Shown: positions 28,001-39,772 of the stretch, one piece after another | Layout of the letters: each line of letters starts with the position of its first letter | Numbering within the stretch: the first letter of the stretch is position 1 | Assembly (NCBI GenBank): GCA_963921825.1 | Contig: OY997596.1 | Location: 1,927,001-1,991,000 of the forward strand | From: Erodium maritimum | Taxonomy: Eukaryota; Streptophyta; Magnoliopsida; Geraniales; Geraniaceae | Reading direction: 5' to 3' | Length of the DNA stretch: 64,000 nucleotides | Translations under genes and position numbers: made by a program | Notes under the pieces: model-generated | Databases searched by the model: none | What the model saw: the letters and a program-made list of their open reading frames with translations, nothing else | What the model was told of the DNA's origin: nothing

Positions 28001-31000
28001 ATCACATTTCATATCAATTAGAAAATGTTCCTCTTCAGTCTCTTGTTAATACATAGGTATTCTCATTTTATTTTAGTTACCTTGGCCATCCCAGATGTAG
28101 ACTTTTGGATTATTTCCAAGTTCTTTCACTATAATTTTAGATACCTGTTCATTTAAGCGAAGTGCAAACATTAAGTAATACCGAGTACGCAGGCATGAAT
28201 TACATTAATAGGTGCTCGTACGAATACCTTGTCAGGAGTCCTATTCGAGAAAGATATTCTGACACTCCCACAGCTCATGAGAACATTGAGCAAATAGGCT
28301 GTCAACTGCTTAGCAAGGTCTGCACCATATCTACAACGGCCTGTGAAAAACATTGTTAAGACAGTATTCAGGGAAGAGATACTTCATATAAAGCTTTGAC
28401 GCAGCAATAAAAACAAGGGGAAATCTCACTCAGCCACCCCTAAGTTCAAAACACCCCCTGTAGTTTTTTCAGTCTCACTTTACCCCGATTCCGTCTACTT
28501 CTGGGTGTGAAGTGACACAAATACTCTCATGAAAAAGGGTAATTTTGTCATTTCAAATCCAAAAGTTGACAGAAATTGGGGTAAAATGAAACTAAAAAAC
28601 TTGGGGGTTATCAAAAACTTTTTAAACTTAGGGGTAGTTGATTCAGATTGATGCATACTTAAGGGTAGCTGAGTGAAATTATCCCTAAAAACAAAGTGGA
28701 GACACAAAAAAGTTTTAAGTATCCTACAGATTTCAAGAAAGGACAATATTCAATAAGGTTCCAATTACACCACAGACAGACAGCAAACTATCTCAATAAT
28801 CTATATTTTGGATTAGAGAATGATACCTAAAAGCAACTTCTACATAATGAGATATATACACATTCAACTTGAAAGTACAATGAAAAATTACTTGTAGGTC
28901 CTCCAATGTTAACGACAAGTAAGGGCTTCGGTAAAGGTGCAAACTCATCATGCCAGGCACTAGCTGCGCTACGAAGAGCAGATGGATCAATTTGATGTAG
29001 AGCTCCCATGGTGAGGACCTGTATTTTTTATTTAAAAATTAGCAAATATATAACCATCATAGAAAGTACATGATCAATAATGAATTCTCTAGCACAAGGA
29101 AATCCTGTCTGAGCAATTTACAGGTCATAATACACACCACATGTTCACCAGGAGGTTCACGTGGTGTTATCCACCCTTGTAGGAACCGAGGGACTCTTTC
29201 TCGTGCTTGTGGTGTCAAAGGATAATAATCATGATGAGGGGTAATCACCAAGTCAAACCTATTCAAATGCACCCGAGGATGTTGTATCTGCAAACATAAG
29301 TTATAGTGGAGCAACTATAAGAAAATGCAAGTATTCAATGAGTATATGTTTTGCGTGCAAAAAATAAATCAGCCACTTTTTACTTTAACTGACACGTGAA
29401 GATAAAACATTGATTACTAATGTACTCAGAACTTTGCAAGAGTTCATGCAAGTCTTGACCTAATGACTTTCTATGTGAATATAATTACTTCTAGGTAACC
29501 CTCAAGAAGAACTACACAAAAAGGCATATGCTTTTCACTAGAAGGATCTCCCTTACCTTAGTACTTACTAAAAGAGGCCCTACACTACAACATAGGGGGT
29601 CCAAGATATAAAAGAGGTGACTAATCAAGTACACATAACCGCAAAACCTTCTCAAACCACAAGGGGAATTTGCCCTAAAGAGTATCTCCAGTAATTGTAA
29701 TTGCCCATGAAAACATACAGGTGGATACCAAGTTGCATCATTATCATCTTCTTTGGCTTGGCCATACAAGTGTAAACATTAAAAGTCAAAGAACAAAATT
29801 ACTTGAACATTTCAAGGTTTATGGTATGCATACCAAATAAAAATCCAACCGCTTAAATAGTCTTCAGTAAACATCTAAAAATTTGATATATAAACCTTAT
29901 ATTAAAAGGGAAAAGGTGACACAGTGCACGAGGTTTCAACTTTCAAGTTTCAACCACTGTATCATCTAGTGTCTAAACCTTCATTAAACCAAACTAAATC
30001 TCAAGCAGATAAATGAATTGCACAAATTAGTAAAAAGATAAGGTCCTTTCAACAAACCTGAACGACAAAAACATTTTCTGAAGCGAGCCGTTTTATGGAG
30101 CTTGCAACAGAAATGGTATCTCTACCAGATGCAACAATCAATAACGGCCCTTCCCTGGGAAAGTCAAATAAACACGAAACAAGGAAGATGTCAACAACAA
30201 CAAAAATTAGATATATCGATCTGCCGTCACCCCTTAAACTACAAACAAATCAAATGCATCACTGACATAATTATTATAACTCAAATACAATAAATCAGGA
30301 AGTCAAATCAAGTGATATGCTCAAGTTTTACAAAAATGCAATATGTATAACGTGCAGTCGCTAAGCAAAACTTGCAAGCATCTTTGTATAAACATGACTC
30401 AGATAGTCAGATGAGGCAGATAAACACTTGTAACAACAATAAATGTGAGAAAGAAAATTACTTTTCATAGGTTTCACGAGCCATAGTCACAATCTGCTTC
30501 ACATCAGCTTCTAATATAGATGATAGGCCCACACCGCCACCGTTTTCATATGGTAAAGGGATAAATTTCCTCTGCCGAGGTGCTAACAGGAATTGTGAGT
30601 ACCTATATATAAGCTGAATAACATAACACAACTTCTTATGGAAGGAAACTGGGAGCCAGTGGAGCAACTCGTTTACTCCTCCCCTTGGCCTTGTAACCCG
30701 CTGCATGACATAGCAAGCTTATAATTAGCTAATTACTAATTACTAATCAACTAAACAAGACGAATTAGGGCTAGTGAGCTCAATAAATCAGAAACAATAC
30801 TAAAAATGCACAAGCATAGCCAAATTATTCTAGAAGTAAACAATGGCGTCTCTGAACCAACAAATCAAGGCAACCCATTGTAGCATCAAATTAGAAAGAT
30901 AGACATACAAATTGCAAAATATCAAATGCCAGAGCATCTACCCCAAGTACCCCACAAAGTCTCCTTATTTCAGTCAATCGTTTGCAGAGTTGCTAACCCG

Positions 31001-31669
31001 TTAAAGCTAGGACACGGGCACTTTGCAAGATTTGGGAATTGGGAGAACCCCAAATTGCATCAAAACTATGTTCCTGAGTGAAATTCAGCATCCAGTAAGA
31101 TCGGTACATAGAGAATTCATAAAATACCAAATGCCAGCACAACCATCACTCTCCTCAAATGCTGGAACGCCCATTTAAAACCTCAACAATTCAGCCAACC
31201 ATTTGCAGAGTTGCTAACCCATAAAAGCACTTCAAATTGCATCAATAACTATACTCCTAAGCTATTTGCCAACATATTACAGCAGTAAAAAAACAAACCA
31301 AACAATCTAAACCTAGGTTTGTGGACTCAATCGATCAGAAACGTACAAGCAAGTTTCGCACACGATTACGACCAGAAAAATCAAATCAAACACCAAAACA
31401 ACGTCATACAGTGATGATCAAAGAAGAACATTAACCTTTTGAAATTCAATTCAATTCAGTTCGGTTAAGTACTGTTCTCGACTTACATATAAATCATGCT
31501 TCTCCAACAACCCGAGGGCGCGAACCAAGCCGATGCTCTGGCTCTCGGAGCCGGGGTATCCGTTTCCGATGATGACGGCGCGTCGGATGACGCTGTAGAC
31601 GCCGCCTTCGAAGATCTCGGGAACGCCGTGAGTCCCGCTGGGCGGTTCCGGAAGCCTGATCGGCCTCAT
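25046..31669 (-). CDS. ELM1: mitochondrial fission protein ELM1, 425 aa, 10 exons
   Basis: Exons on minus: 31487-31669, 30462-30700, 30058-30154, 29138-29287, 28892-29018, 28228-28340, 28081-28144, 27901-27994, 27691-27799, 25046-25147; 1278 nt, frame closed. ELM1 is a plant-specific protein on the mitochondrial outer surface that recruits the dynamin DRP3A for division (known for Arabidopsis). The translation matches that family throughout: MRPIRLPEPPS start, RAVIIGNGYPGSESQS, HWLPVSFHKKLCYV, GRDTISVASSIKRLASENVF, ITPHHDYYPLT, ALHQIDPSALRSAASAWHDEF and the C-terminus MSESWSYPPLNDT...GWRLRP. Length is close to the 427 aa of Arabidopsis. An upstream in-frame extension lacks an ATG, so the MRPI start is preferred. 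The last intron (25148-27690) is swollen by a Mutator-like element. All splice sites are GT-AG. Confidence 0.97.
25230..25500. repeat. partial copies of the intronic foldback family
   Basis: Words such as gtgcaacaaaaaggcaagtt and gaaattgcaaaaag match the family at 12307-12731. Directly after it, a 46-bp phrase (aagaaaaatatgcctaataatg...) is duplicated at about 25478-25590. In ELM1 intron 9. Confidence 0.45.
25799..27339. mobile_element. Mutator-like element, 1541 bp, non-autonomous (possible Pack-MULE)
   Basis: Terminal inverted repeats of about 150 bp, starting GGGTTATTATCACCCGAGTA on the left and GGGTTATTATCATCCGAGTA inverted from the right. The left arm has one extra 30-bp copy of its ccgagtaccctaaaaatac unit. 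The exact 9-bp duplication TATAAAATA is at 25790-25798 and 27340-27348. The interior (about 26160-26640) is unlike the flanks: CT-rich leader-like sequence, GC-rich agctcgacgccgg repeats and a gttttgttttggagatctggg intron-like stretch. That looks like captured gene sequence, but I cannot name the donor. Confidence 0.85.
28417..28685. mobile_element. Mutator-type foldback MITE in ELM1 intron 5
   Basis: Ends GGGGAAATCTCACTCAGCCA and, inverted, GGGATAATTTCACTCAGCTA. Exact 9-bp duplication TAAAAACAA at 28408-28416 and 28686-28694. 269 bp, no ORF. Confidence 0.8.
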
Positions 31670-31917
31670 CGGAGCCTCTAGCACGAAGCTTGAACCCTAA
31701 TTCCTCGAGTACCAGTAAGCGAAGCTTCAATGGTCGATCCGAAGAGTTAGAGAGCGAATCGGCACAGATTTGTGCCCACCATGTGTTCGACGATATGAAA
31801 CTGGCTTTGCTTGTGTGTTGCTATAGCGTTGCCGTGTTTGGACTAGTTTCTAAGTTCTACTAGTTTTCGTCTGCCTTTTAGTTTCGAACCAAACGACGTC
31901 GTTGCTGATCATATACT
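31670..31917 (-). promoter_or_regulatory. ELM1 upstream region
   Basis: On minus, just upstream of the ATG, an AACCCTAA-like word (about 31689-31696 on the plus strand as aaccctaa) is the only recognisable motif. The retroposon at 31930 starts less than 270 bp from the start codon and so limits or extends the promoter. Confidence 0.35.
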
Positions 31918-31929
31918 AAGTAAAAACGT

Positions 31930-33290
31930 TCTATAACAAAAACGATTCGGACTTGGTTCCTTTTTATCTTGCTCTCCTTCTCCTACGTTCCGGAACTAAC
32001 TATGGAACTCTATCCACGGTACCCTTTGACCCATACCGCCTTCCGATTATTTCTGATCCGTCCATCACGACGGGGACCATAGATCATGCCGAGGGAGGAC
32101 CCTAAAAATGTCACCTGATACGACCACAAACTCTTGCATGAAATGGTGTGCAATCACTATGGGGATCGATCAAATGTGACGGACTCCCGCCGCCTCCCTC
32201 CACGCAAGAAGCCGGCTGAAAGCGGTGAGACTGATCCCATCATGTTATGGATCTCATACTATTTGACGGTGGAAGATGGTGCCAGGGGACACATTCAGGC
32301 ACGGCCGTTGGCCTTTATCCCACCTCACCCCTACCACCGAGGGACCGACACCACATCCGACTCCCAGCAGCGACAACAGGATACCAAGAGACCAAACCGA
32401 TCTCGGGAGGAAAACCCTAACCCCCATTAAACCCCACCTCGGATCGTTGCACTCGTTTCAATGAACCCTACCCATGGATGATTATCCATCATCATGAGCG
32501 GATCCTCCCCGATCCATTTCATATTAACCCACATGAGTCGAACCCTGGTCGATCATCGTAAGAGCCGACGACCTTGCTGAGAAATCCTGTGACGGTGGAC
32601 ATTTGCTCGACTAGGGATCCTCCGAGAGAAGACTGTTGCCTTTCACATGATAGGGGAGGGGATGCGGACAACTGCCTCAGACCAGTATCCCGAGACCCCT
32701 CGGATCAGCATAATAAGGAACCTCGTTGGTACCCATCTCCTCTCGGGTCGGGCGGCTCTCCCACCCCTACCCACCGAATCTCGGAGCCTCGTTGGTACTT
32801 CTCTTCCCTAGGGACAGATGAGTCTGATGCCCCACCCACAACAACACGAACTTCACGGCCAATGCTGGGAATGTCAACCCTAATGGGGATGTGGTGAGGC
32901 ACGCTGATCTGCCTCCCAGATCACCATGAATCATCCAGGGGATCGTAGGGTGTCATTTAGGAGCCACATCCCGACCTCCATGAATCATAACTTTCCTAAT
33001 TCCCAACCTCCTCCTTTCCAAGGCATACTCTTTGACCGATAGTTGCGACATAGCAAGCCTGGTCAAGTCGAGACAGGGAAAATCTCATGGATATGCAACG
33101 TTAAGCACGGTAGGAATAAGGAACCACCCCCTAGTATCTCCTTGATCTCTATCGGGGTGTTAGTTATAAGATCAGTGTTTCGATTGTCACCGAAATGGTA
33201 TCTCATCTTATTTAATTCAGTTCCACTATGTACGGTCCCTGTGACCTTTTTACTTCCATATTAATAAAAATTTCATCCTTATGCTAAAAA
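31930..33290 (+). mobile_element. GC-rich non-autonomous retroposon, family R1, complete
   Basis: Bounded by the exact 12-bp duplication AAGTAAAAACGT (31918-31929 and 33291-33302). The 3' end is A-rich (aataaaaatttcatccttatgctaaaaa, about 33262-33290). There is no recognisable protein. Related copies lie at 10190-10727 and, inverted, near 51855-53200. Short ORFs here are not conserved in frame between copies. Confidence 0.7.
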
Positions 33291-33302
33291 AAGTAAAAAC
33301 GT

Positions 33303-34869
33303 ATGAAGACACTGATCACATAAGGATATCAACCATAAAATAAAGAATCCAAATGAAACACATGTAACAAAATAAACACAAAATCCTAATTTTATGGGAT
33401 TAACAAGAAAATGAAAACGATACTCATTTTTCGAACCACTCTATTGGTGTCACTAGAGTGATGTTGCGATAATGAACCAAACCACTGGTATAGTTGCTGA
33501 TGACAGGGAGTTAGAGTTTGTCTATCGCCGGAGAGAATGTAGAGCCTTGGTGGACTAAGTACTCCCTTAGGGGTCCAGCTGATGTCGTCCTCCCTTGGCT
33601 GATAGATGAGGGCTCCAAAACACGGAGATAATGGCTCCCGAGATGGTAGAGGAGTGGTACTTTGTAGAACATCTGCCACCCAACGACCAATGAGGCGAAA
33701 ATACATGCAAACCTCTCACCAGTCCTACATATCCTTATTGGGTGAGGTTGGGGTTTGAATGGAACTCCATCGGAGTCACCTTACCCTTTTGATTTGGGCC
33801 TCATGGTTCCTTTCCTTGAGATGTTGATGTTGTCCGTCGCTACCACTTCGTTTTTCGCCCCCCAATAGAGCTGGATCCGAAAATCCCAGGTCGTAGCCCA
33901 TGGTCACCCTGCCCCTAGATCCACTACCGTCCAATACCATATCCACACTCCCTACTCGAACTCGCTAGGTACTCGTCCCAAAAACTTATTGTCTCCGTTG
34001 TCGCCACACAGATAAGGACCCTAGTTGGCATGTCGACGATACAATCATCAACATGTCCTCCTCCTTCGAAAAGTGGGTCGTTTCCTTTCCATCGATACTG
34101 ATTTGGGATCGTCGGTGGTTGTAAAGCCCGAGCTCCAGCCATCACAGGGTTCCTGACCATCGTTACTGGTTTTTCAATCCCCTTCGGAAGTCGCCTGAAC
34201 CCCTTCAAACCCCTCCTCTCTGTCCATCCTTCTGATGGACTTGACTCTCACACTACTTGCAAGCTCTCCTCATAGTTTGGAGACATCATCGCCAACGTTG
34301 TGATGGATTCAGATAAGATATCTTGCTGTATATTCGGTACGAATGGCGATGTCTGGATGGATCACCGTGGTCATGGACCACCGCCCGCGACCCATTCTGG
34401 GCCAGATCGCGTCCCATACCCGAAAATATTGTCTTTCGCATTGTAGTTCTCCCCATCATCGTCAAAAGACTTGTCGTCGTGAGTGTAAACCTCGCACCGC
34501 CTTCATGCTTACTGCCATTTACCATAGGCTTTCAGGGAAAAAGAAAGGCAGCTTCTATGTCTCAATACTTATATTTGTAGCATTATTTTATGGATTGGTA
34601 AGAAAACCTTCACAATTCTATTTTATTTTAAAATTCGTTATTTAAGTTTTTTAAAGGTACAAATTACATACTTGTATAAAATTCATTACATTTTAAAGTA
34701 CAAGTTTTCTTAAAAATAAAATTTATTATATTTTATATTTAAATATAATTTTATATTTTATATTTTATCATTATAAATTTATAAAGTTCATTATGTTTTT
34801 TTAAAGTACAAGTTTTTTTAAAATATAAAAATCATTATATTTTATATACTTTTGTCAATTATTTATTTA
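33303..34869. other. unassigned spacer, probably old repeats
   Basis: 33303-34560 is GC-richer than true spacer and resembles the retroposons on either side in composition, but I could not delimit it. 34600-34870 is extremely AT-rich with repeated ttaaagtacaagttttcttaa-type words. No gene. Confidence 0.35.
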
Positions 34870-34881
34870 ACATCTCAAAAC

Positions 34882-36445
34882 GGTACAATCGCACCAACAG
34901 TGAGAAAAACCCTAATTATTCTATCCTAGTCTGTTCTTTAATGGTTACTCCACCGTCTTCTCTTTTCAACCCTCGCTCTGACACGCCATATGTGTCCCTT
35001 CATATACGACTATCACGCTTCCATCCTCGGGTCTCCTTGTCTACCCCGCCAACAAGTTTCACAATTTCAATGGGTGGACGCATGATTTTAAAGGAGCATG
35101 TATCCTCTCGGATCACTACACCTCCCCGTTAACCCCTTTCGATGTTTGGCATGCATCCTCTCCCGCCTTAGACCCTTCGGGAGTCTCTGCCCACCAACTA
35201 CCTCCGGTACCATGATCATGATCCTTGCCTTCGACATTTGCATCTGGTGAGCTCAACCGTTATGACAATGCATATATGGGAGACAAGGGTGGTGTTTGGC
35301 CTTCTAGCGTTCCATCCTCGACCTCCTATTCCCCTTGAACTGGCCAGAGCACCACGCCTCCGCGCTAGAGCTTCGCCCTCTCGTTTTATTCAATCTCAAC
35401 CACCACGACTGTGTAGGTACGGGAGGCAAGGGTGGTGGTCGGCTTTCTGGTGTCCTCCTTGAAGCGACCAATTCACCATGCCCCGCGCCCGGAGTTCAGA
35501 TCTCTCGCTTATTTCTAACTGGGTGACCCGCCGCCCACGATCACTGCCTCAGGCTTTTTGTCGGGAGTGGTTACTCTCTCGGGTCCCGAGTCGATTTCAC
35601 AGCGCGACTAGCACTCGGCCTAGGAGCCTTCCTCTGCCACACCACTATGGAATAGGTCGGGACGACCTGTATGGGGTAAGATGGACTGTCAGTCTTGTTC
35701 CCCGCCTCTTCTCGCTTCTCGGCCTCTCGCTTGAGGTTCACCATCCTGCCTACGACGTTCGCACCAGTTGGGACGTTGAATCCAACCTGCCCTCTAGTCG
35801 GACATGGGAGCCAGATTAGGGTTTGGAGACGTCCACATCCTGCCTTTCCCAGGGTGAGTCAACCTTGGCACAACCGGTCCCGTAGAAGAATATTTTGGGC
35901 TTCTCTTTGGGCCACAACAACAACCAATCCCCCCCCCCCCCCGAAAGAGGATAAGAGATGACAGATGGGGAAGAATACATGCGAAGGTTGGGGAGTAGAC
36001 TTGTTTAAGTGCCCATGAGGCCCTTTGTATTGGGCTGCATTGGAGAAAGGACAGACCGCCCCATATAGGGGTCCCTCCACCATATCACGTGATCCCTCCC
36101 CACACCACGAGCGTCTCCTTAACACCTAGAAGTCCTAGTTGGTAGATCCACAGGTTTTCAGGCTATGATGGGTAGCTCAAGTAGAGCCAGCTATGGTTTA
36201 TGAATTCCCTATTACTAGCAACTTTGCGTCTTGTCGTCTATGTCTTCCATTACAATTTTTGGTTTGGTTTGTTTTACTCTCTTATGTGTTAAACTAAAGT
36301 GGTTGGTCACTCAAAAATCTGTCTATACATCAGGTTCTTTTGGAGGTTTAGTTGTAGTTCGTCTTCGGATTCGCTACTCTCCCTCTATCTGTTGTCCTAT
36401 ATAACTCGCTTTTATGAATGAAATGTTCCTTTTGCTCAAAATAAT
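34882..36445 (+). mobile_element. non-autonomous L1-like retroposon, about 1.56 kb
   Basis: Flanked by ACATCTCAAAAC at 34870-34881 and 36446-36457. The 3' end (atgaatgaaatgttcctttt gctcaaaataat, about 36414-36445) resembles the ends of plant L1-derived retroposons. Body GC-rich with no domain. It contains a run of 14 C at 35929-35942. Confidence 0.55.
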
Positions 36446-36578
36446 ACATCTCAAAACCCGTTTACCTATCAGTTTGAGATTTTAGATTTTAACATGATAT
36501 TAGAACTCAATGATCTAACGATGATAAAAATTGTTCTAAATATTAACAGTGTAGTTCTGATGAATAAATGTAAAACAA

Positions 36579-36771
36579 CATTTTATTGTATCCATTTCTC
36601 CCAACTGAAACCTTTTTCTTTTTTGCAACTCATAGCCCTTTTTACAACAGCATAAAAGGGTATTAAATTTATCTATTTGTTACGTTTTGTATCAAAATTA
36701 CGGGTTTACCCCTAACATTTAGAATTTCAATATACATCGTATGCACATGATTTTATCGATCAAGATAACCA
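36579..36771. repeat. direct repeat A: duplicate of NAC 3' end
   Basis: About 193 bp, roughly 94% identical to 37348-37539. The copy carries the last three codons and stop of the NAC gene plus about 180 bp of its 3' flank, but no other NAC sequence. Confidence 0.85.
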
Positions 36772-36796
36772 TCACTTTGCAAAACACAAAATTGCA

Positions 36797-36946
36797 AGTC
36801 CCACATCGCCCGCGTACAAGATCACCATCACTTTGCTTCTCTATAAAATGAAGCATTATTTTGCTTCCCTTACAAACTTATTTATGGGCTTATTCTACCA
36901 TAATAATCTGGTAAAATTTTGGGTCTATATTAAATATGACCCAATA
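36797..36946 (+). ncRNA. candidate orphan snRNA-type gene (USE, TATA, Sm-like site)
   Basis: AGTCCCACATCG (36797-36808) is an exact match to the plant snRNA upstream sequence element. A TATAAA starts at 36842, leaving 33 bp between them, the spacing of Pol II snRNA promoters. Transcription would start near 36872. Downstream are a short stem ACCA/TGGT (36897-36912), AATTTTGG (36915-36922, Sm-site-like) and a terminal hairpin TTGGGTC/GACCCAA (36919-36944) that partly overlaps the Sm-like site. The predicted RNA does not look like U1-U6, U11, U12 or U3. The element could be chance or a repeat that carries this motif. Confidence 0.25.
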
Positions 36947-37009
36947 TTTTCTACAGTTGATAAAATATTTTATTTATTTTAGTTCTGAATTTTTTTCTAA
37001 ACATAATTG

Positions 37010-37115
37010 TATCAATCATCGGGGTGGGTCGGGGTTTCCCCGATCGGGGCGGGGCAAGGTGCAATCGGGGCGGGGTTGGGTATCATGAAACCCGCCCCAT
37101 ACCCGCCCCATTGCC
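37010..37115. repeat. GC-rich hAT-type terminus remnant
   Basis: gggcggggttgggta...cccgccccattgccatccctag is the familiar right end of plant hAT-related repeats (ends ccattgccatcccta). No matching left end was found, so only a fragment is claimed. Confidence 0.4.
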
Positions 37116-37347
37116 ATCCCTAGATTGGGGTTGTTTTTCTGGGTATAGGTTTGTTGTTAGACCCAGGTGTTCTTATTGGTAGTGATATCTGGTGATTCAG
37201 GCCGTGTGAGTTTGTCCGTTTAGGGTGTGTTCGAAGAGTGTGTTGTTAGCATGTTCTCCTGGTTGTAATGGGGTTTTGGCCCTGTCCTTCGGTTTCACTT
37301 TGAAACTGTGGGATTTCTATATATATATAAAATGCTGATAAAAAAAA

Positions 37348-37539
37348 CATTTTATTGTATCCATTTCTACCAACGGTAGCTTTTTTTTTTTTGCAACTCA
37401 TAACCCTTTTTACAACAGCATAAAAGGGTATTAAATTTATCTATTTGTTACATTTTGTATCAAAATTACAGGTTTACCCCTAACATTTAGAATTTCAATA
37501 TACTTCGTATGCACATGATTTTATCGATCAAGATAACCA
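37348..37539. repeat. direct repeat B: genuine NAC 3' end
   Basis: Second copy of the 193-bp repeat. Its right edge coincides with the TGG codon of the terminal Trp-Leu-Ser-stop of the NAC gene. Confidence 0.85.
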
Positions 37540-38899
37540 ATTGAACTGTTCCCATTCCCACATAGGTTCTTGATCAACGACCATTCCCGGATTGGATTTT
37601 TTTGCAACTTCCGGGAGAATGATTTCATCTTCTCTGGAGTACGAGCTTCCCGATGAACTCGTTTTCTCAAATGGACGTCTATCGAATGCTCGAGAGCTTC
37701 CCGATACCACGTACACTCGACACAAGCTGAATTCGTGCCTCAACTACACAACATCAACACATAGGGTACGAAAATTATTAAACCATGTCATATATATCGA
37801 GTCAGGTGTCACAAATAAAAACCGATAACATACCGTTGGAATATTGGTATTGGACTTATCGTCTACTTGGATGGCTCGATACTCGTTCATCTTCCATTTC
37901 GTTTTCCTCCCGGTCGGAGCTCGACCTTTGTAGAAAACCATAGTTTTCTTCACCCCGATCACCTTGTTATCGGACGAATAGACGTAATCCGGCGATCCGG
38001 TGGCTTTCCAGTAGCCGGAGCTCGTCGTCCTACACGGTCGTCCTCCGTTGGCTTCTCTCTCTTGTCTTGCGGAAAAGAAAAACCATTGCTCTTTATCTCC
38101 CCGACACAACTCTCCCGCATGTTCTACATCACATCGACAAATAAAGGGTTAGGGCATTGTAAATGCAAGTGACAAAACAGTGTTGAATGAAAAAATTGGT
38201 AGGGGACCGGTACAAAAGTTTTTTTGAAATGAATCGGTACAAAAGTTACGATAGGATATATTATAAATTGTACACGCGACAGTTCAATATACTACAAACT
38301 ATTCATCATAAATTAGGTACATTGTAAATTGTCCACATTACGTTACAATATAAAGTAGACGAAAAACCTGCTTCTGTTTGAGCATGTGCAATGGTAGTAG
38401 AGATGGAGGTGACAATATCATAATCGTACCGTAATATTTCATAATGTGACATGGACAATTCGTAATGTGTCTCGTTGTTGTGTTTTTAGCATGTATTTAT
38501 TTGTAGGCCATTTATGTGTAATTTTCTAAACTTTAACGTATTTTAAAACTCGCTCATTATTGTTTTTTATGAAGCAGAAAACAGAAAAATCTTAATCTAC
38601 CTCGCATCCCTCCCGGTAAAATGAACCCACCTCAAAAAGATAACTCTCTGACCACCAGGCCAACTCAAATGAGCTCGACCATTATCGGTTTTCGATTCAC
38701 AACTCACACAAGAACATTAAACGAAAAACGAATACTTACGAGGAAGTTGGCACGGCTCCATGCTATATATCTCCACGACCGGGACAACTCGGCGCAAGCC
38801 CTCCCCCTTGCCTTCGAGCTGGTTACGGAGGTAGAAGGAGACGAGCTCTTCCTCGGTCGGGTAGAAGCGATAACCCGGTACACCAACGTTTGTTGTCAT
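37528..38899 (-). CDS. NAC090: NAC transcription factor, NAC090-like, 221 aa
   Basis: Exons on minus: 38740-38899, 37834-38123, 37528-37743; 666 nt, frame closed, GT-AG introns. A NAC domain covers nearly the whole protein: [22 protein letters not shown] (subdomain A), [19 protein letters not shown] (C), [15 protein letters not shown] (D), [28 protein letters not shown] and EFSLCRVYV (E). The protein then ends early with [13 protein letters not shown], which matches the acidic-aromatic C-terminus of Arabidopsis NAC090, a regulator linked to senescence and salicylate signalling. It would act in the nucleus as a dimer on DNA. A TATA-like tatatata lies at about 38963-38970, some 65 bp before the ATG. 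The last codons and 3' flank are duplicated 770 bp downstream. Confidence 0.95.
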
Positions 38900-38923
38900 G
38901 GTTTTTCCTTATAGCAATGTTTG

Positions 38924-39281
38924 CTACACATATATTTGGATATGTAACTGTGTGTCATGTGTGTATATATAGGTACGATGTTGGGTATAGGGTTTCACGC
39001 GGTTATGTTGGAAAATATGGTTCGTTGGCAGCGAGTTAAATAATCATGTGTTGAACCGGTCTCGTGTACTTGGTGGTCCATACTTGGTTGTTTTGTACCC
39101 TAAATAGCACATCAACTCATGCACGTGTCTGGTCTTGTGAGGTCTTGTTACTGCTTATCCTTTGTTTCATCATTTTTTGTTTTGTTATTGCACTGATACG
39201 AGTTATTGGGGACCAAGCTCGGCACTCATGAGACGTTTTGTTAGAGTATCCACGGTGGTAATAGCTCATATATGGTTATTA
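38924..39281. other. NAC upstream region with a stray MITE left end
   Basis: Promoter of the minus-strand NAC gene. TTAGAGTATCCACGGTGG at 39241-39258 is another Harbinger-type left terminus whose right end is missing or shared with the next element. Confidence 0.45.
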
Positions 39282-39595
39282 GAGCATCTCCAACACTACG
39301 GTCGGTTGTTGGCGGGGAGGGGCTGACGGAGAGAATAAAAAAATTATTTTTTATTGGCTTATAGTCAGCTCTCACAACCCGTATCCTACAATGCTAGCTG
39401 CTAGGTGGTTAAAATGCTTATAGTAACTCTTTTTGTTCACATTTTTGTTCCCAGCCGGCGGTGAGGAGAGCGGTGAGCTACCAGCCAGCTCTCTCAGCCA
39501 ACATTATTTAATTAATTTCTCTCTCTTCTTTTTTGGACTCTCTCTCCTACTTTTTTGCTCACAGGCGGCTCCCAACCTTTTCACTGTGGATGCTC
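39282..39595. mobile_element. PIF/Harbinger-type MITE, 314 bp
   Basis: Left terminus GAGCATCTCCAACACTACGG, right terminus inverted GAGCATCCACAGTG, TTA on both sides (39279-39281, 39596-39598). Interior has cggtgaggagagcggtgagct, similar to the MITE at 16975. Confidence 0.75.
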
Positions 39596-39772
39596 TTAGT
39601 CCTTCAATAGTCGATCGGTCAAACAATTCTCTTGTGGTGCTAACGATGACTTCGTCGGGATAAATTTTTTCCTAACTGTTGGTGCAAATTCTTGCGATAA
39701 AAGAGGAGAAATGATTGAGTGGTTTTCAAAAATAGGATTTGTCGAAATAAGTAGGGTAAGTCGAACTTATAT

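Noticed and set aside
35929..35942. run of 14 C as a regulatory or recombination signal
   Set aside because: A homopolymer inside a retroposon; may also be a sequencing artefact.
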